Shown here: one piece after another, positions 10,986 to 21,780 of the stretch | Numbering within the stretch: the stretch's first letter is position 1 | Layout: each line of letters begins with the position of its first letter | Assembly: GCA_023974075.1 (NCBI GenBank) | Contig: CM043796.1 | Coordinates: forward strand, 21,088,427-21,152,426 | Direction: 5' to 3' | Source: Chaenocephalus aceratus | Lineage: Eukaryota > Chordata > Actinopteri > Perciformes > Channichthyidae | DNA length: 64,000 nucleotides | Made by a program: the position numbers and the translations under genes | Notes under the pieces: model-generated | Database searches by the model: none | Told to the model about the DNA's origin: nothing | What the model saw: only the letters and a program-made list of their open reading frames with translations

Positions 10986-13105
10986 TTTTACTGTCCAGGA
11001 CTCATGGCCAAAAACTTGCAAAATGTATGGTCTGATAATTTACGATGAGTGTTCCTCTCAATTTCATCCTCCTTTTTAAGGTGACATCAAATAAATAAAT
11101 CCATTACTTTATGGGTCAAACAGAGTTGTTTGTACACCCAGAAACAGTGAAATCACTTCACTGTTTTTGGTGTGTCAGAGAATACACCTAAATAAGAAAA
11201 TCCATTGGGTTAAAGGATTATTTTGCTACCATTTTTACAATATCTTCTTAATGCAAATATCTGCTGTCAATAGAATGCTATATCGTTTGTGTTTGTTATC
11301 TGTAGGTGGATTGATTCAACACTACAATATGACTCTAGTTACTGAATTCTTCATGATTTATTTTCCTCACCTGCCCTCTCTTTCTGTTTCAATTTCCCTT
11401 ATTCTTTTCCCTGGTCTGGCCTTCTGCCTGAACCATATTTTATTATTAATTATAAACAAATAAACCTCTGCCAACTGTATCATTATTTTCTATATTGCGA
11501 CTGCAGAATGAGACCGGATGACTCAGAGAAGCAAACAGTTCGTGTTCGTGCGAGTATTTCTCCAAATTTACAAAAACATTGAGACCGAGAAATTGCTTTG
11601 ACACATGGTGGCAGGTCTTTTTTGGGCATTCGGTCATAATCTTAGCAGCAGGACAATTGGTGGCAGACATGCATATTAACACATGAGGTTTTGTCTATAG
11701 ACCTCAGTGTTACACAAGAAAAAAGGTCAGTTTTATATAGAGCGCTGCAGGGATGAGGTGTTTTTGTAGTAAGAAGTAAGCACTGCAGAGGTTACCTCAA
11801 CAAAAACAAATGGGGTTTTCCATTTGATTTTGGATCATTGCATAAATAAGCTATTTGACAAACAATTATGCAACTAAGAATACAATGAACACCAATTTTT
11901 TGATTTTTTTTTTTTGTCAAAAGCTAGCTTTAGGAAATAAACCAACTAACTAAAAGCATAGGAGCCCAACAAGAAGCTAAAGGCTGACCAGTGTTTGAAG
12001 TGACAATGTTAAGTTGTCACATTTCAAAGCATAAACATTTAAGATCTGGGTCAATAATAATAACCACAAACTTAATGTCATGTATCTCAACAAAAATCCC
12101 TTCAAAAAAAACATTGACTTTAGATGGAGGTAACCGGAAGTGCTTTAAGTGCTAGTTAATCTCCTGGTTTTAGGACTAAAACCTGCAGCACCCTTTGTAA
12201 ACCCGATCTCAGTGCGACTAGAGAGCATCTTTATCATTTTTTTTTATAATCATGTCCCTCATCAATCGCAAACAGGTCACTGAATAGCTATCAAGCTGTA
12301 ATTCGTCAGGAACAGTAATAGGAATACACATATTTTGAAAAGATAGATATAAAACCTTGTGTGACAAAGATGAACCAAATCAAAGGAGGGACCTAGAATA
12401 AAGTATGTTTACCTTCCATAAAGAAATTCAAAGTGTGAGGGGATGCAAGGGCTTTTGGTCTGTGACCCCCCAGAATGTCACGCCTCAGAATAAATCCCAT
12501 GTTGTCTGGCGCGTTGCCTTTTGGCTTTCTTGAAATGTCTGCAGTCTTTGTGTTTGGAAATACCACACTATCATGAGAAAAATGGCAGCAAAGCAAAAAA
12601 AGACTCTTGTGCTGCAGCTGAAAGAAAGTGTTGCTGTTATAAGCTAATTATATGTCTTGTAACATATAACTGTGTGATGTATTGCAGTTGCTGGGGGATA
12701 GTCTTAGAATTATTGAAATGTTTTTATCTTTTTATTTCTCTTTCCCTCTTTTTTAATTGTTGGAAATAGACATCTTTCACTGAGGTTTCTCATCATAACA
12801 ACTAATCACACACATACCTGCACTGTCAATTAACAAACTTAAGATTCAATTTATGTTGCTTTACGTTAGCAGTTACACACAGTTGATTTCATTTAAATCA
12901 CAAAAGTTATCTAATAATTGTTGAAATTATTGGACCATGCAGAAAAGGTTGACATGATTACATTCTATTTTAAGATTTGGAAATTTAACTTACTATGATG
13001 GAGAATATTAGTGTGTATTTTACGGTATTGACTTAACGAAATTAACTGTAACTCTTTTTTCTTCATACATACATTTTCTGAAAAAGGGGCAAAGGCTGAA
13101 ATCCT
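10986..13105. other. Gene-free stretch
   Basis: AT-rich, with no coding, RNA or clear repeat signal that I can support. Confidence 0.5.
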
Positions 13106-13315
13106 ACCTCTTCAACAGACACTACGCCATTACCTTCATCCACCACTCCTCTGTCCAGAGGTGTCCCCCAGGGTTAGGTGCTTGGTCCCCTCCTTTTTAT
13201 CCCCTACATACACGCTCCCCTCTGGCAAAATAATCGGTCTTCAAAGCCTCTAATTACACTGCTAAGGTGATGACATCAAACTCTACATGTCCATAAAAAA
13301 GGCCATGACCAACAC
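13106..13315 (+). mobile_element. L2 LINE fragment
   Basis: About 200 bp match the L2 copy at 9901-10060: 'cactcctctgtcc', 'gtgtcccccagggtt', 'gtgcttggtcccctcctttt', 'ccctctggcaaaataat'. The YADD region is mutated (text 'ctgctaaggtgatgacatc'). It stops abruptly near 13315, where another LINE fragment follows. Confidence 0.7.
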
Positions 13316-13329
13316 AACACCACTTATTG

Positions 13330-14295
13330 TATCTATTGTATCCACATGGTTAATTTGAATCTACTATTCTACAGAAATACACCAAACCAGGGAGTAATAC
13401 CTGGGGGTCTTAATTGATTCAAGACTCAATTTTAAGGCTCAGGTGAAAAAGGTCTGCAACAGGGTCAAATTCAGTCTGTCAAATTTGAGGTTTACCAGAG
13501 ACTGCATGTCAACTCTGATGTACATGTACTCTATGGTTCTATCTCACATCACATACTGCTTAACAACCTGGTCACATGCCTGTACAACCACTCTTAAACC
13601 CCTGGAATCATTATACAAATAAACACTTAAAATAGTAGATAAGAAATCAGTTTATCATCATTGCCCAATACTCACAAAATATAACTTGTTGAGCTGGAGA
13701 AATGTAATTAGATATGCAAATGCTTGCCTCATGTACAAAATAATACACGGCCTTACCTCACCTCCGCTCAGACATTTTATCACCATACGCACACCTGTAA
13801 CTAGGTCAACAAGAGCTGCAACAAGAGGAGATTGCGTTGTTCCATTAAGGAAGAGTTCATTCAGCCAATCTTCATTTTCTTTTAAAGCTGCACAACAGTA
13901 GAACTCAATCCCAGTAACGATTAGAGAACAAAACAACTGCAGTTTATTCAAATCTAATTTAAAAACATGATTAGTGGAAAATCAACTCTGTCAACACTGA
14001 CACAATCTGCACTTTACAACGCTCTGTTTGTACACATGTGCCTTGACCTGTTTCTATCTGTATGCTTTGTGAATATGTATTTTTGTTTTGTTTTTATGTT
14101 TTTATATATGCTTTTATCATAATATAAGCATCTATGTTGAATATGTTGTTTTACTGATTGTATTTACCTGTCATTTGAAGTGACATTTTTATTTTCAACA
14201 TCTGTCCAGGGACTGCAGATGAAAAATAGCCTATTGGCTAACTCTGGCACATTTACAGAAATGTTAATCCCTGTCAAATAATTAAATAAATAAAC
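13330..14295 (+). mobile_element. Second LINE fragment, C-terminal part and 3' tail
   Basis: Translation shows YLGVLIDSRLNFKAQVKKV, SLSNLRFTRDC and then IRYANACLMYKIIHGLTSPPL and STRAATRGDCVVPLRKSSFS. This is the region after the RT of a fish LINE, with stops and frame changes. The 3' end includes 'tgtccagggactgcagatgaa' and an AAATAAATAA tail, a tail style I know from teleost LINEs. I cannot assign the clade. Its joint with the L2 fragment suggests one inserted beside or into the other. Confidence 0.65.
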
Positions 14296-15609
14296 AGAAG
14301 GTTTTTTCACAAGTTAAATAAATTGTGTAACAATATCATTAATTGTCCACCAATAGGACCACCTGTGTCAGAATAGCTCTCATAATAACTGATCAATTAT
14401 CAAATAGTTTAGCAGCAGAAACTGCTTTTGGCCATGATTTTTCAATAAATGTATTTATGTGAATATGAAGTAGAATTGCCAAGAAGACAAAAGCCCACCC
14501 AGGAGGAATGGAGACCGGTGGACCAAAACAGGAGACATCGTTTGGCAGGTGAGACATAACAGGCTGAAGGTTTAATAAATGAGGAACTGACCATACCAAT
14601 CCAGAACAAAAACAATTATCTCATCAAGAAAAACAATGTATACCATAGAATACATACACATTTTTGTTGTGATATTCTAAGAGGAGAGAGCAAGAAAGAC
14701 AATATGATGGAAAAGAGGAGTGGTGGGAAGAGGGAAGAGTGTGAATAGAATGATGGAAAAGGGAAACATGGAGAGGCCACAGTTGGGAGAATGCATGCTG
14801 TGATGCTATATCTGTGCAAAGCTGCACACACAAACACATACAGGACATTTACATATTTACATGGCACAACACTAATTCTACAAGCAGGATTAGATCCATC
14901 ACTCTCCTTTTTTTGTTTGAATATTGCCACGTTCCTTTTATTTTGAAGGGCATATAGCCAGTAATGACAGTTATTAAGGTGAAGAGTGATATTGCATTTC
15001 CATAATATCCATGTAACATGATACAAGTTCATGGTACAGTAAGAGCCTTTTCAGCTATTATTTATGTCACACTGAACCAACCAAATACAACATAATGATT
15101 AAACCCTATATTTTGTATTTCTGGCAAGTAACTTTATTTTATTTTCAGCAAATAGCTGCAGAACTTGCAGAACTTCGGGGATGAGAAGTGAGGCTGACTT
15201 TTAAAGAGCAGGAAGAATATGCGGCAGAAAGATAAAAACATAAATAATTTGCAATGAAAATGCATTTGATTTTCAGCTTCCATGTAGGCATGGGCAGGAT
15301 TGGAAGGCACTTATTGAGAGTCTTCATTCAGTAGGCGCAGCCAGGATGCAATTCACTATTTGAGAACTTGCACTTCACAAAGTAACAAAGCCGCTAGGTC
15401 CAACCACTGAATAAAATCTCCCCTTTTTGCTGAACTTGTTGTGAGAGCTGTAAATATTCATGGGTGTATCACAATGGGGATGTTGAATAGCTGCGTGGCT
15501 GACTGTGCTGAGAGTGTGAATGTGGCTGTACATGTTAAACTAGTCCAACAGACTAAAAACTGAAATAGCCAATGCAACATGTCACCCTCTGTAACTGTTG
15601 TATTGTTGA
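14296..15609. other. Gene-free stretch
   Basis: AT-rich; purine-rich around 14680-14780. No gene or named repeat seen. Confidence 0.5.
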
Positions 15610-15617
15610 GATATATG

Positions 15618-18600
15618 CAGGGTTGGGAGGGTTACTTTGTAAATGTAATCAGTTACTGATTACTGATTACATGGCTCTGAAAGTAATCCGAATACAGTTA
15701 CAGTTACGTGTCTTAAAAAAAACGTAATCAGATTACTTTAGATTACTTTGGATTACTTTCTTTTTCCATCACAGATGGGTATGTTTTGGTGAACAGGAGA
15801 CACAAAAAAGCAAAAGGAAACTGAACGTGTTTTTACTGTTTTAATGGCTTATCAAGAGCACAACTGAAACATCACATCTGAAACGATGTAACAACATAAT
15901 ACACTTGTTGGGGATGCAGCTTGGGATGTGAGGAGTGAGGGACACGGCTTAGAACGGGCGTGTCGCCTTCTGTCCTGCCAGTGTTGGCAGGACATGAATT
16001 AAAATGTCAAACTCGGACTTCATGTTAAGGACATTTCGGGCCAGGGGTGTAGAGCTATAGTTTAAGCACCGGATTGGCACAGGAGAGTGTGTGCACCAGT
16101 CTGCCACCAGTCTGCCTTGATCTATGAATTAATGTCCGTGACCAACACACTCTCACTCCCTAAGCCTCCAATAGCGACGTTTGGTCAGTGTCCGTGGCGT
16201 CCAATTGTGACGCTCCTAGGCTCCTTCAGCGTCATAAAGGGACGCAAATAGCTTTCAACTGATTGCAATGTATTCCCATCTGCGTCGGGATTTGACGCTC
16301 ATGGAAGCACGGCATTCGTTTGTGTCGGCTGCCCTTAAAGGTAATGTGAGCGTCCATTCCCAGGAGTAAAGGATGGCAGAAGACACTACACTACCCAGAA
16401 TCCCCAGCTATCGTTTGGACTACGCCATGTGCTCTGTTTGACAAATCCCGTGATAGTCCTCAAGCTCTGTGATTGGAGAGTGTGCTCCGAGGGTTAAGCC
16501 GATTCTCGAACAGCACTTGAAATGGGATGGAACCACGGCAGACTGTCCAAAACTGGATTTGAACGGGTCCACCGCGTCCCCCCTCCCCCACCCCGTCCCC
16601 AGAACTACACATGCTGGCTATTCTGTTTCGCAACATGTTCTCTATCTATGGCACGTCTCTACTGGGAGTTGTAGTTTTAAAATACATTACATTACATTAA
16701 TTGATAAGCCTGAAACATGCACTTGTCAAGGTTCAGAGGCACATTTTGCAAATATGGCAGTAGCCATCGATCTGCTTAAGATAAGATATACTTTATTGAT
16801 CCCAAGTTGGAACATTTGCGTTACATCAGCATGTGTAACAGTTAAATATGCAGTTGTGTTTATTTGAAAATCATTTAGTATAATCACACACATTCTGTGT
16901 TTCATATTCAACAATTCTGTGTTCTTTATTTATTGATTGTTCAATACCTGACGAGGCCGGAGATGAAATATCTACATACATCTTATAAGAGTATAATACA
17001 TTATGTATAATATCAGTTAAAATAAGTGCTTCAACATAGTTAACATTGCTGGAGGTATGCACACATATTGATAGATGTCTTGTAATGCACTATTGAGGAA
17101 CCTGCAACCCAAGTTTTTCATTCAGTGCAGAACTACACCACAGTTGTGTAGGCCTATATGATATGTCAATAAACCTTAGAAAATCTTGAAATCTTGAAAG
17201 GGATGTGCAAAATAGTCATTACATACAGTCTTTAATTAACTATTAGTAGAGAATAACGAGTAATGAATATACTTTATAGGGATCGTATTAATATCTAATA
17301 ATAAAAATAATTAAATTCAATAACATGCTTTAACCACCAGGTGTCCCTTTATATCAGCTGTGCACCTTTATGGTGTAAATACAGCCTATCTACCAATTGG
17401 ATCAAATATAAAAGTGAGCCGAATTAGTGTTGATACTGCAAGGAGACGTATTGTGTGAAAAGAAATGTAAGATGTTGTTTAATGGCTGATATATTTATGA
17501 TCCACGTCACGTTTTCAGTTCCTCATGTTTGTCTTCTCATCAGAGCTCTATAAATACAGAACTACGGCAGATATGTAATATGTAATGCAGCCGAACCATG
17601 TATTACAATGCCGTTATGTGATGACTTTCAAAGAGAAAAGCAAGCACACTCGGAATAAAGTATTATTATTATTTTTTCAAAATGTTTTCGGTCTGTTTCC
17701 GGTATTTGTTAATGACGATGTGCTGTGAGATGTGAGACTGGAATTGCACAGGGGGAAATAACGTAGGCTATCTTTAGATGCGGATTTTGTTAAACTAATA
17801 TGTTTAGGCTGTGGACCAACACTATACATTGACGGGGAAGGGGGTAGCAATAAAGATAACACCATTAAACAGTTACACAACATAACAGAAATAATATCGA
17901 TAGCAGCGTCCCTAGCAACCACCTTGGTAACAATGAAAACGTCGCGATTTCCTGAAATAATCTTCGTAATAACTAGCAAACTAAAGATCATGTACATCCA
18001 CTGCACACATAATCTGAAATAACAACTCATATTTCTCGCATCAAATGACATCAAAACGCATTTTAATGGCCAAACTAACTTTAAAATAGGCATTTTCCAC
18101 CTAGAATAAAACGAAGTTCGGCCATGTTTTCTTTTTCTGCAGGGAGAAATTTGAAGATCATGTGACGTAGACGCCAGCCATCGGAATGAATGGTGAAAAA
18201 AACGGGGTTTGTCAAACAGAGCACATGGTGTAGTCCAAACGATAGCTGGGGATTCTGGGTAGTGTAGTGTCTTCTGCCATCCTTTACTCAGAAAAAATAT
18301 TTGTTTCTCCGAATCGAAGTGGAAAAATACAAAAGCATTGCACACAATTTAAACCAATCAATGTTGTGTAATTAACAAGGATAATCTGGTGTTTTTTAGT
18401 CGATGAGTAGTGCAGATATCACTGTAAAATCAATCGACAGTAAGAGGAATACTTACTTCCGGGTGTACAATTCTCCGTTATCCAATGGGAATGGACGCTC
18501 ACATTGCCTTTAAGGGCAGCCGACATAAACGAATGCCGTGCTTCCATGAGCGTCAAATCCCGACGCAGATGGGAATACATTGCAATCAGTTGAAAGCTAT

Positions 18601-19198
18601 TTGCGTCCCTTTATGACGCTGAAGGAGCCTAGGAGCATCACAATTGGACGCCACGGACACTGACCAAACGTCGCTATTGGACGCTTAGGGAGTGAGAGTG
18701 TGTTATCTGCTGCCCACAGCTGTTTTATAGAAGGAAAACCTCCTTCACTTCATGAAATCTCTGCAGTGCCAGGAGGCAGCGGGAGGGTTAACTAAAGAGC
18801 GACCGCAGGCTGATGTGTTTTAACCACACACACCTATATATACACACAGGCGATTTAAACGCAGACTTTTGTTCCTCCATGTTTCGTTGTTATTGTTTCA
18901 CTGAGCGAGCGGACCCGCGATTTTTTTTCAAACGCTTTTTTGGTCCATCTGCGGCGGTAATAGGTTTTGTGGGCTGTGATGATTCGGCTATAACTACTTG
19001 AATATTAAATGTTGAGAGGAAATCTTTCCACCAATAATTCCAATAAGTAATCCAAAATGTATTCACTTCAGGTTTACGAAAGTAACTGTAATCAGATTAC
19101 TCGTTTTTCAAATGTAACGCGAGCTGAATACAGTTACTTGATTTTTGTATTCTGATTATGTAACGCCGTTACATGTATTCCGTTACAACCCAACCCTG
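15618..19198. mobile_element. Non-autonomous hAT element, interrupted by fold-back copy B
   Basis: It begins CAGGGTTGGG and ends CCCAACCCTG, and GATATATG is directly repeated just outside (15610-15617 and 19199-19206), a perfect 8-bp hAT-type target duplication. The subterminal regions on both sides are full of GATTAC/GTAATC words, a style known for teleost hAT-type MITEs and likely transposase contact sites. Removing the nested block 16144-18704 leaves roughly 1.0 kb with no transposase. The order of events is clear: this element landed first, then copy B inserted within it. Confidence 0.88.
16144..18704. mobile_element. Fold-back-type DNA element, copy B, with long inverted arms
   Basis: The left arm (16144 to about 16450) starts AACACACTCTCACTCCCTAA and is the near-perfect inverse of the right arm (about 18203-18704). 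The right arm has an extra block of about 190 bp (roughly 18290-18480) missing from the left. Between the arms lies a core of about 1.75 kb shared with copy A (4704-8565). No transposase frame is present; the 222-residue open frame at 17677-18345 on the minus strand crosses core and arm and looks like chance. No direct target duplication is readable at the ends. Confidence 0.82.
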
Positions 19199-19218
19199 GA
19201 TATATGTATGCAGTACAT

Positions 19219-20551
19219 CAGGGGTGCCCAACCTTTTTTTAACCGGGAGCTAATTTTAAAGTTGCCAGTCTGCCGAGATCTACCAGTCCAAATAGAGAGG
19301 CGTAGCCATTACTGACAGCCTACTACCAGGTAAATACACACTTCTACTTGTATAAAACTGACCTTTGCAGGATTAATACTTCATAAAATACTGCAGATCC
19401 TTTATCTTACCTCTTTCTAATCTACACACATACAAGTATTTAACTGAAGTTACACAACAGTGTTGTTGATACAGAGTTGGAGTTTATTCACACGTCACAG
19501 TGGGTAATGTTTTCAAGAAACATTGAACAGTGCTGCCACATATGACACAGGAAAAAAAGAAAATACTCTGAACCCTTTCTTTGCCATTATATATACAAAT
19601 AGTGTTGCTACAAAAGTATAAATTAGGCTTACTAACAAGACAACTCAGATCTGAAGCTACACAGGAATCTGCTGCCAAACTGCAATAAAAAAGACAAAAT
19701 TAATAGAATCAAACCCTTTTTTTGTTGCATTTCAGTAGAGTATAAAAAGAAATGCCTTTAAAATAGGATGCAAGCAACACTAGTTTCTTAACCTGAATTG
19801 ATAGACTATAATCAATTTAAGTTTGCATTCTTATACCATTTTGTACAATAATTATAATGAATAAGTTCAAACAAACAAAAACTTACAGCTGATTAATAAC
19901 GGTATCTAACTTGAGTTTTTATTATATCAAAAACCTGTTGAAATGCTACTGTTATTTTTACTGTCCCCCAAAAGCGCGTCGGCAGCCTCCAGGAATGCTT
20001 CTTTCACAACTTTGCCATCTTTGAAAGACTTCATGTGTTTCGCAAGAACGTGACTGACACGATAAGATGCTATGGTAGCAGCCTTGCTCTTGTTGTTGGG
20101 CCTGGTGAAAATGGACTGCTGTGCATTTAGCTGTCCTTTCAGGTCCCTCCCCTTTTGGGAGCGTAGGGCAGAATTAGGAGGGAGTTCGTCTCGTAGCGTT
20201 TGTGCACTGTTTTGATATGCCGCTCCTAAATTACCCTTCTTCGATAAAGCCACGCTCGCATTGCAGATGAGACAGATGGACTTTGAATTGGAATAGATAC
20301 AAAAATAATCATCCTCCCACTCGGAGTGAAAATTATATATGTTGGGCTTTTCTTGCTTCTGCCATAAAGCCACACCCCGACACATGGGGTCACGCCGGCC
20401 AATCACAAAGCTTTGATGCGTCCAAGTGCATTATTCTGGCACAGGAAGATTATGTTACTCGACATTAACGATAAAACAGAATATTGTTGTTCTATTTTTA
20501 GACACATCTCGCGATCGACTGGGAATCTCCTCGACTGGTTGGGCACCCCTG
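19219..20551 (-). mobile_element. Internally deleted hAT element with 8-bp duplication
   Basis: A perfect 15-bp terminal inverted repeat (CAGGGGTGCCCAACC) bounds 1333 bp, and CAGTACAT is directly repeated outside both ends (19211-19218 and 20552-20559). The element runs in minus orientation because its partial transposase frame is on that strand. It lacks the catalytic RNase H-fold part. Its duplication starts only 4 bp after that of the preceding hAT element. Confidence 0.92.
19927..20406 (-). pseudogene. hAT transposase N-terminal piece with BED-like finger
   Basis: The open frame is 159 codons from a GTG; the first ATG is at 20385. Residues 24-48 read YNFHSEWEDDYF...SICLICN, the W/F-rich start and the Cys-x2-Cys pair of a BED-type zinc finger. 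The expected histidine pair is missing after KKGNL, apparently deleted. The later stretch QQSIFTRPNNKSKAATIASY and VKEAFLEAADALLGD is typical of the region between the finger and the catalytic domain in GTF2IRD2/EPM2AIP1-like hAT proteins. The frame ends there at a stop, without D, D or E catalytic residues. It could encode only a DNA-binding-like fragment, and the finger itself looks defective. Confidence 0.75.
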
Positions 20552-20716
20552 CAGTACATCAAGTAATGTAACTTGGTCATTAATAATCATGTACTTAATT
20601 ATTCAATTAAAAAAATTAAGAAACAAATACCAGTGCCCTTAAAAGGTTGGAGTACTGTATTTTCTTGAATTGTTTTACTTGTATTCCATACCCATCATGA
20701 AAGATTAAAACATTAA

Positions 20717-20990
20717 GAGGACCTATTGTGCTTTTTGGGGGTTTTCCTGCCTGAAACGCCTTGATTTGACTACTTTGTTTATTGAAATTGACAGTGATAC
20801 CAGTATGTAACACTTGCGCTTCTATTGGCTAGTGCTTCAACTCATTGTGGGTGATAGGCTAAGGGGCGGGAAGTCTCTCAGCAGTTGATCCAATCACAAC
20901 AGAGCCGGCCAGCTAACCAATCAGAGCAGACTGGGCTCTGGTTTCAGATAGGAGGGTGAAAAGAGGTGCTGCAGCACATTCCCTCATTTT
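20717..20990 (+). mobile_element. TTAA-flanked MITE, left part
   Basis: After TTAA at 20713-20716 the sequence GAGGACCTATTGTGC resembles the start of the complete element at 34343. The interior has 'tctattggctagtgcttcaac' and 'aaccaatcagagcagactgggctctggtttcag', known to me as a frequent teleost repeat. No right end is found. Confidence 0.55.
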
Positions 20991-21359
20991 TTGATGCCCC
21001 TTTTTTTTGTATTTATTACCTAACTGTTTATATCTTTGTAGGCCTATACACTTAAGATTAAAAGCTGTGGCAAAGATGGATGACTTCATATTTAACAGAT
21101 GCTACAGGAGATATGGGCTTTTGTAAGTGTCTGTGAGAGCTGAAATATATCAAAAAAGGAGGTCCCACTATGGGGATGGCACTAGGTCACTTCTTTGTAT
21201 CTTGAACCGTGCAGTCAGAATTTGAAATTAGTCAACAGCAACACATTTATAATTGTTTTGGCTCTAGACAACAGCACAGACAATTGAAAAATAAACAGTG
21301 ACTCAGGATAAACACCCAACTTTAGTGCTGAGTCTACCTTTCTGTTAAGATCACTGTTA
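20991..21359. other. Gene-free stretch
   Basis: Nothing recognised apart from T-rich runs. Confidence 0.5.
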
Positions 21360-21780
21360 AGATCGCGGAAAAGGTAGGACCCAAATGCAGACTACAAAAA
21401 AGGTAAAAGGTCTAGAAACAAAAGCGTGCTTTATTTAAAAGCTGATAAACAAAAACATGGCATGAATCGAAAACATAGATAGTACAAGGTAGCATAAACA
21501 CACAAAAGTGACCGTGACCAACATGGAGGGAGACAGGAGAGACAACAAATTAACCGACAGGGGAACACAGGAAAAGACTAGAGAGGGGGGTAATCACAGG
21601 ACAAGAAACAGCTGGGCAGGGGAGGAATAAACACAAGGGCAACAGGTGAACACAATTAGACAATCAGACACAGGAGGAAAAACACAGGAAGGAAGACAAG
21701 AGACAGGGAGAACAGAATAACAAAATAACATCCAAAACAAGACAGACTAAACTAAAAACGTGACATAACATTAGGATCGT
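21360..21780 (-). repeat. Old dispersed repeat, minus orientation
   Basis: The text 'ggacccaaatgcagac' at the left, the purine-rich middle, and 'aacgtgacataacattagga' at the right resemble the opposite strand of the stretch at 32331-32695, which ends with the inverse wording 'cctgcatctgagttc'. It is a common teleost repeat style. I cannot name the family. Confidence 0.45.

Noticed and set aside
17677..18345. 222-codon minus-strand open frame
   Set aside because: It spans the junction of core and inverted arm of the fold-back element, has no recognisable domain, and the matching part of copy A does not support it.
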